Assembly (NCBI GenBank): GCA_002433075.1 | Contig: DJHM01000015.1 | Span: 60,757-124,756, forward strand | Source of the DNA: Latescibacteria bacterium UBA6620 | Lineage (GTDB): Bacteria; Latescibacterota; UBA2968 | Reading direction: 5' to 3' | DNA length: 64,000 nucleotides | Part shown: piece by piece, positions 59,880-64,000 of the stretch | How the letters are laid out: every line of letters begins with the position of its first letter | Position numbering within the stretch: the first letter of the stretch is position 1 | Notes under the pieces: generated by a model | The model's input: only the letters and a program-made list of their open reading frames with translations | Told to the model about the DNA's origin: nothing | Databases searched by the model: none | Translations under genes and position numbers: made by a program

Positions 59880-60476
59880 TTGAGAGAGTTTATCCTACGG
59901 GCACGTAAGGGTCCGACATCCCCTGATTTCAGTCTGGACGATCTTCCGGCAGCCGGACACTTCGAAGTTGTCGCGCACTGTGTTTCGAACGCTCTTTTTT
60001 TCGCGAACCATATTCGAGACGACACCACGATCCATACGGTACTCGATGGGCCGTCGGACCCCCCGAAAACCGTCTCCTTCGACAGTCGCAACCTCGGATC
60101 GCTGAAGGGATTCGATGAACGAAACATCGCCGAGACGATTCGCAGCACACTCGAGGAAGGCGTGGGCCTCGACACGAATGCGTCGAAATCGTCCCTCCTT
60201 GGGGTCACCGTCGCCAAACGGGGGTTCGAACGACTTCTCCAGGAGCGCCAACCGGAGCAACTCTACTATCTGGAGCGGAAAGGGACGGATATCCGCGATA
60301 CCGATCTCCACGAGGAGCCCACCTTCGTCTTCACGGACTTCCTTTCGATGCCCAGGAAAACCGACAAATACCTCCGTCGTCTGGGCGCGACTCCCATCAG
60401 CCTGGGGCCGCGTCTTCTCTTCGCCTCTCACTGCATCGTGCTCGTCCACAACGAACTCGATCGGCGATCGGCCTGA
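59880..60476 (+). CDS. trmY: tRNA (pseudouridine-54 N1) methyltransferase-like protein
   Basis: A 198-residue SPOUT-fold methyltransferase of the TrmY (DUF358) family that in archaea methylates pseudouridine 54 of tRNA using S-adenosylmethionine. The N-terminus LREFILRARKGPTSPDFSLD, VVAHCVSNALFFANHIRDDT, TVLDGPSDPPKTVSF, GSLKGFDERNIAETIR and the final PISLGPRLLFASHCIVLVHN are family hallmarks. The start is the TTG at 59880: an in-frame TAA lies three bases upstream. The family is mostly archaeal, with scattered bacterial members. It is divergent from the LolA-like gene. Confidence 0.85.
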   Translation: MREFILRARKGPTSPDFSLDDLPAAGHFEVVAHCVSNALFFANHIRDDTTIHTVLDGPSDPPKTVSFDSRNLGSLKGFDERNIAETIRSTLEEGVGLDTNASKSSLLGVTVAKRGFERLLQERQPEQLYYLERKGTDIRDTDLHEEPTFVFTDFLSMPRKTDKYLRRLGATPISLGPRLLFASHCIVLVHNELDRRSA

Positions 60477-60491
60477 GTTCTTTAACGTCCG

Positions 60492-62312
60492 TTACACACG
60501 ATAGTTCGGGGCCGTCCCTGTCGGCCGCGCTCGATTGAGTGGGCATTCGACGGGGCAATCCCTTCGGCAGTTTTCGTCGTCCTCGCTGTTCAAAGTATCC
60601 CACACATACTTGAGCGCCCGATCGGGTTCGGGGAAGAACCGTCTTTCTCCAATCTCGTCGAACGAACCGGTCCGTCGCAGCGCATCCAGCACCTGCATCT
60701 TTGTGCGGATGAAGAGCACCTCGATACCAGCCTCGCGCAGCCGATCCACGACGCTGACGAGCTTCTCCTCTCCCGTCGCGTCCATCTGGTTGATGCCTTC
60801 GGCATCCACGATAAGAAACTGAAGGTCTCTCATCTCCGCCGCGCGTTCGAGGACCTTGTCCTCGAAGTATCCCGCACTTCCGAAATAGAGCGACCCGTCG
60901 AACCGGATCATACAAACGTGATCGCACGTCTCCAGTCCGTGGGCTTCGACATCCCGTAGCGACCCGTCGGGATGCTTCGATAGGACCACGATCCTCGGAT
61001 TCATCGTTCGATACAGATACAGGATCAGTGAGAGTCCGATGCCGGCCAGGATGCCGACCTCCAGCTGGGGGGCGAAAATCAGCGTCATCACGAACGCCGC
61101 CACCGCCACGATCCCATCGTGACGTTCAGTTCGCCACGCCCGGATGATCGGTTCCACCCGGATCAGGCTGACGACAGCCAGCACGATGATCGCTGCCAAA
61201 GTCGCCAGTGGAAGGTAGTAGAACAGCGGAGTCAACCACAGGAGCGTCATCAACCCCAGCAACCCAGCAACGACCGACGAAAAGCCTGTCACCGACCCGG
61301 CCCGGAAATTCACCGCCGATCGGACGAACGACCCCGACACCGTGTGACTTTGCGACAGGCTTCCGATCACGTTCGATAGGCCCTGCCCCAGAAGTTCTCG
61401 GTTTGTGCTTTCGCGCTGTCGCGTTCGCGTCGCAATTGCTTTGGCGATCGAGATCGAGCCGACGAAACCGACCAGCGCGATCGTCACAGCAGCCGGAAAG
61501 AGCGATCTTATCACTCCGGTTGAAGGAGACGGTAGATACAGACTTGGAAGACCTGCCGGAACAGATCCGACCACACGAATGTGATGGGTCGTATCCAAAT
61601 GAGCCCAGGCCGTTACCCCCGTCGTCACACACACGGCGATCAGAATCCACGGCACAGAAGGCCCGAATCTCCTCGCGATCAACATTGTCGCGAAGGCCAG
61701 CGCGGACAGTCCGATGCTCGGTAAATGAGGGGCCGTGACCGCACCCCCGATCATTTGCCAGACACGCGAGAAATGAGAGCCGCCCGCGGGAACCTCTATC
61801 CCGAACAAGACGCCGATCTGCGACGTACCGATGATAATCGCAGCCGCGTTCGTGAAGCCCAGAATGACAGGATGGGACAACAGGTTGACGAGGGCGCCGA
61901 GTCGCGCCAGACCCAGACCGAGCTGAATCGCGCCCACCATCAGGGCCAGAAGAATCGTCCGGGAGATATGCTGTTCGGTACCTGGAACCGCGAGCGGCTG
62001 TATGGCTGCCGCCGACATCAAAGAAATGACCGCCACCGACCCTGTCGACAGGTGCCGCGAAGAACCGAACAGGGCCCCAATGATCGGCGGAAGGAAAGCT
62101 GCGTAGAGACCGTAGTGGGGTGGCAAGTCGGCAAGTTGGGCGTTCGCCATCGACTGGGGGATCAGGACGGTGAAAACCGTGATCCCCGCAACCAGATCGG
62201 CCTTCAGGATCTTGCGATCTCTGAGGTCACCGATCCACTCAATGAAGGGTAGGAGCGACGAAAGTTTCACGTCAGCATAATCCGTGGATGAAGTAACTTT
62301 GTCAAGACACAA
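60492..62312 (-). CDS. SulP-family anion transporter with STAS domain
   Basis: A 606-residue inner-membrane transporter of the SulP (SLC26) family. Membrane part: LVAGITVFTVLIPQSMANAQ (family signature), LPPHYGLYAAFLPPIIGALF, STGSVAVISLMSAAA, and NVIGSLSQSHTVSGSFVRSA. A STAS domain follows from about residue 430 (VCMIRFDGSLYFGSAGYFED, FLIVDAEGINQMDATGEEKL). The C-terminal tail carries closely spaced cysteines (CRRDCPVECP), not usual in SulP and perhaps a metal or redox site. Substrate: sulfate, bicarbonate or other anion. Upstream lies a divergent alanine symporter. Confidence 0.92.
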   Translation of the reverse strand: MCLDKVTSSTDYADVKLSSLLPFIEWIGDLRDRKILKADLVAGITVFTVLIPQSMANAQLADLPPHYGLYAAFLPPIIGALFGSSRHLSTGSVAVISLMSAAAIQPLAVPGTEQHISRTILLALMVGAIQLGLGLARLGALVNLLSHPVILGFTNAAAIIIGTSQIGVLFGIEVPAGGSHFSRVWQMIGGAVTAPHLPSIGLSALAFATMLIARRFGPSVPWILIAVCVTTGVTAWAHLDTTHHIRVVGSVPAGLPSLYLPSPSTGVIRSLFPAAVTIALVGFVGSISIAKAIATRTRQRESTNRELLGQGLSNVIGSLSQSHTVSGSFVRSAVNFRAGSVTGFSSVVAGLLGLMTLLWLTPLFYYLPLATLAAIIVLAVVSLIRVEPIIRAWRTERHDGIVAVAAFVMTLIFAPQLEVGILAGIGLSLILYLYRTMNPRIVVLSKHPDGSLRDVEAHGLETCDHVCMIRFDGSLYFGSAGYFEDKVLERAAEMRDLQFLIVDAEGINQMDATGEEKLVSVVDRLREAGIEVLFIRTKMQVLDALRRTGSFDEIGERRFFPEPDRALKYVWDTLNSEDDENCRRDCPVECPLNRARPTGTAPNYRV

Positions 62313-62454
62313 TGCTTCTAATGCTTTGTTTCCGAACGACTTGCATCAAGCATATCCCCGTGTTTGCGGTTGATCTACTCCTATCATTGTCTCATATTCA
62401 CTCGCGAAACCCACTGCCACCGCTCTCGTTCTCCATCCGACAAGGGGACCTCGA

Positions 62455-63966
62455 ATGCGACACCTCGGTCGCGCGATCGTCGTACTGCTCGCACTGCTTC
62501 TTTCCCACACCAGAGTGCTGGCTCAGCAAGAAGGGGGCTGGGTACGAGACAGGATCGGGAAGCTCAACAACCTCCTCGGTGACACAGTGAACCTGATGGC
62601 CGACGTACTCTTCGCCGATTTCGGTACGGGTGTGCCCCTCATCGTCGTCACGCTCGTTTTCGGCGCAGTCTTTTACAGCTTCTTTTTCAACTTCCTGAAT
62701 TTCAGGGCGTTCGCCCACGCAATCGACGTCATCCGCGGACGCTACGACGACCCCGATGATCCAGGCGAAATCTCGCATTTCCAAGCCCTGACCAGCGCCC
62801 TGTCTGCGACCGTCGGACTCGGTAACATTGCCGGAGTTGCGGTGGCTGTGGGAACGGGAGGTCCCGGCGCCGTCTTCTGGATGATCTCGATCGCCCTCTT
62901 CGGGATGTCTGCGAAATTGGCCTCGTGTACCCTCGCCGTGATGTATCGTCATGTACATCCCGACGGACGTATCTCCGGTGGCCCGATGTACTATCTCGAG
63001 AACGGTCTCGCCCAGAAGGGCCTCGCCCCCCTCGGTCGAACGCTTGCCGTCGTCTTTGCCCTCCTGACAATCGGTGGCTCGCTCGGCGGCGGGAATATGT
63101 TCCAGGCCAATCAGACCATCGAGGTCCTCGGGACCGTCTCGCCCGCTTTCCATCAACTGAACTGGGTCGTCGGTCTGGTTCTGGCTTTCCTCGTCGCCAT
63201 CGTCATCATCGGCGGTATCAGACGAATCGGCAAGGTCACTTCTCGGCTCGTCCCCACGATGTGTTCACTCTACGTCATCACCGCCGTCATCATCATCGTC
63301 ACCCATCTTTCAGACGTCCCGGCGTTACTCGGACGAATCGTGGCCGAAGCCTTTACCGGGCCCGCCCTCTACGGCGGTTTTCTTGGCATTCTCATAACGG
63401 GAATCCGGCGGGCCGTGTTCTCCAACGAAGCCGGACTCGGATCTGCCGCATTCGTCCACGCCGCCGCCAAGACCGATGAACCTGCGAGAGAAGGAATCGT
63501 GGCGATGATCGGCCCTTTCATCGACACCGTCATCATCTGCACGATGACCGCACTCGTCTGTATGATCACCGGCGTCTACGCGGATCCCGCCTACGCCGAC
63601 AAGGGCGTGGCAATGACCGCCGCAGCTTTCGAATCGTTCCTGCCCGGCGCCAGATACGTCCTTTCCGTCGCCGTGTTCCTGTTCGCCTACTCCACGATGA
63701 TCTCCTGGTCCTACTATGGCGAACGAGCCTGGGAGTATCTCTTCGGCGAGGCGACCATCCTGGTCTACCGGGTGATCTTCGTAACCTTCGTCTTCATCGG
63801 CGCCGTGACCTCGCTCAGCAACGTCATCAACTTCTCCGATATGATGATCCTCGGGATGGCTTTCCCCAACATCATCGGCGGGGTGATCCTGAGCCCTCAA
63901 ATCAAAGCCACCCTGACCGAGTACTGGCAGCGTTACAAATCCGGCGAGATGAAGACCTACAAATAG
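62455..63966 (+). CDS. sodium:alanine symporter (AGCS family)
   Basis: A 503-residue sodium-coupled amino-acid transporter. Signature blocks: SALSATVGLGNIAGVAVAVG, TGGPGAVFWMISIALFGMSA, GGPMYYLENGL, RRAVFSNEAGLGSAAFVHAA (AGCS hallmark). The N-terminus MRHLGRAIVVLLALLLSHTR precedes the usual transporter start and looks like an added signal segment. About 11 helices are predicted. Start ATG 62455 is 142 nt from the divergent SulP gene; that gap shows no clear promoter. The last 34 nt of the window hold nothing. Confidence 0.92.
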   Translation: MRHLGRAIVVLLALLLSHTRVLAQQEGGWVRDRIGKLNNLLGDTVNLMADVLFADFGTGVPLIVVTLVFGAVFYSFFFNFLNFRAFAHAIDVIRGRYDDPDDPGEISHFQALTSALSATVGLGNIAGVAVAVGTGGPGAVFWMISIALFGMSAKLASCTLAVMYRHVHPDGRISGGPMYYLENGLAQKGLAPLGRTLAVVFALLTIGGSLGGGNMFQANQTIEVLGTVSPAFHQLNWVVGLVLAFLVAIVIIGGIRRIGKVTSRLVPTMCSLYVITAVIIIVTHLSDVPALLGRIVAEAFTGPALYGGFLGILITGIRRAVFSNEAGLGSAAFVHAAAKTDEPAREGIVAMIGPFIDTVIICTMTALVCMITGVYADPAYADKGVAMTAAAFESFLPGARYVLSVAVFLFAYSTMISWSYYGERAWEYLFGEATILVYRVIFVTFVFIGAVTSLSNVINFSDMMILGMAFPNIIGGVILSPQIKATLTEYWQRYKSGEMKTYK

Positions 63967-64000
63967 CCAACGCCACAATCGAATAAACGAAAGCGGGTGT

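Noticed and set aside
62313..62454. promoters in the gap between SulP and alanine symporter genes
   Set aside because: TTGATC and TATCAT occur, but spacing is wrong for a sigma-70 promoter, so no call is made.

Overview
The window is a 64 kb piece of a GC-rich bacterial chromosome with no rRNA, tRNA, CRISPR array or transposase that I can see. The gene mix points to the Latescibacterota/Poribacteria side of the FCB group: a GWxTD-domain secreted protein, a dockerin-like Asp-repeat protein, FtsX-type permeases, EttA, and a dense set of phytanoyl-CoA dioxygenases, sulfatase, enolase-superfamily dehydratase, ThuA, DUF1593 and Gfo/Idh/MocA genes. This placement is inference from gene content only.

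Layout. 0-7 kb: the end of an ECF sigma gene, then an ABM monooxygenase, a frameshifted AraD1-like FAH protein, two amidohydrolases, a sulfatase and an enolase-superfamily enzyme. This looks like catabolism of (sulfated) acid sugars or lactones. 7-14 kb: orphan HsdR-N nuclease, SagB-type nitroreductase, a STAS protein behind a good sigma-54 promoter, pyrD, a CoA-binding protein, a FabV-like reductase, a membrane SGNH hydrolase and a beta-propeller glycosidase. 14-18.5 kb: a HAD gene broken by TGA, an ECF sigma (frameshifted)/anti-sigma/MotA-like operon, an FG-GAP protein and a Nudix hydrolase. 18.5-21 kb: pdxJ and pdxH, then yiaK. 21.3-25.3 kb: two adjacent decayed membrane genes. 25.3-38 kb: a PhyH dioxygenase, a 1120-residue internally duplicated CPBP-protease protein, a zinc alcohol dehydrogenase, DUF72, a tight phosphonate operon (phosphonoacetaldehyde reductase-like, phosphonoacetate hydrolase, PhyH dioxygenase), sthA and a TauD gene. 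38-52 kb, mostly minus strand: ettA, glycosidase-like and DUF1593 genes, a PD-(D/E)XK-like protein, a GWxTD protein, a broken Gfo/Idh gene, a MORN lipoprotein, thiamine-binding protein, M29 aminopeptidase, MBL hydrolase, galactonate dehydratase-like enzyme, sugar isomerase, ThuA, PhyH. 52-64 kb: penicillin acylase, broken M14 peptidase, broken Lhr-type helicase, EamA transporter, M20 peptidase, FliL-like, LolA-like, TrmY, SulP and a sodium:alanine symporter.

Two things stand out. First, at least nine genes are disrupted by frameshifts, in-frame stops (TGA, TAG and TAA) or deletions. Single-base frameshifts in short homopolymers may be sequencing errors, but the multi-hit genes (FtsX permease, membrane protein at 23.7-25.3 kb, Gfo/Idh, Lhr helicase) look like real decay. 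Second, two pieces of biology deserve follow-up: the duplicated CPBP protease with one apparently dead half, and the three-gene phosphonate operon with an unusual enzyme combination.
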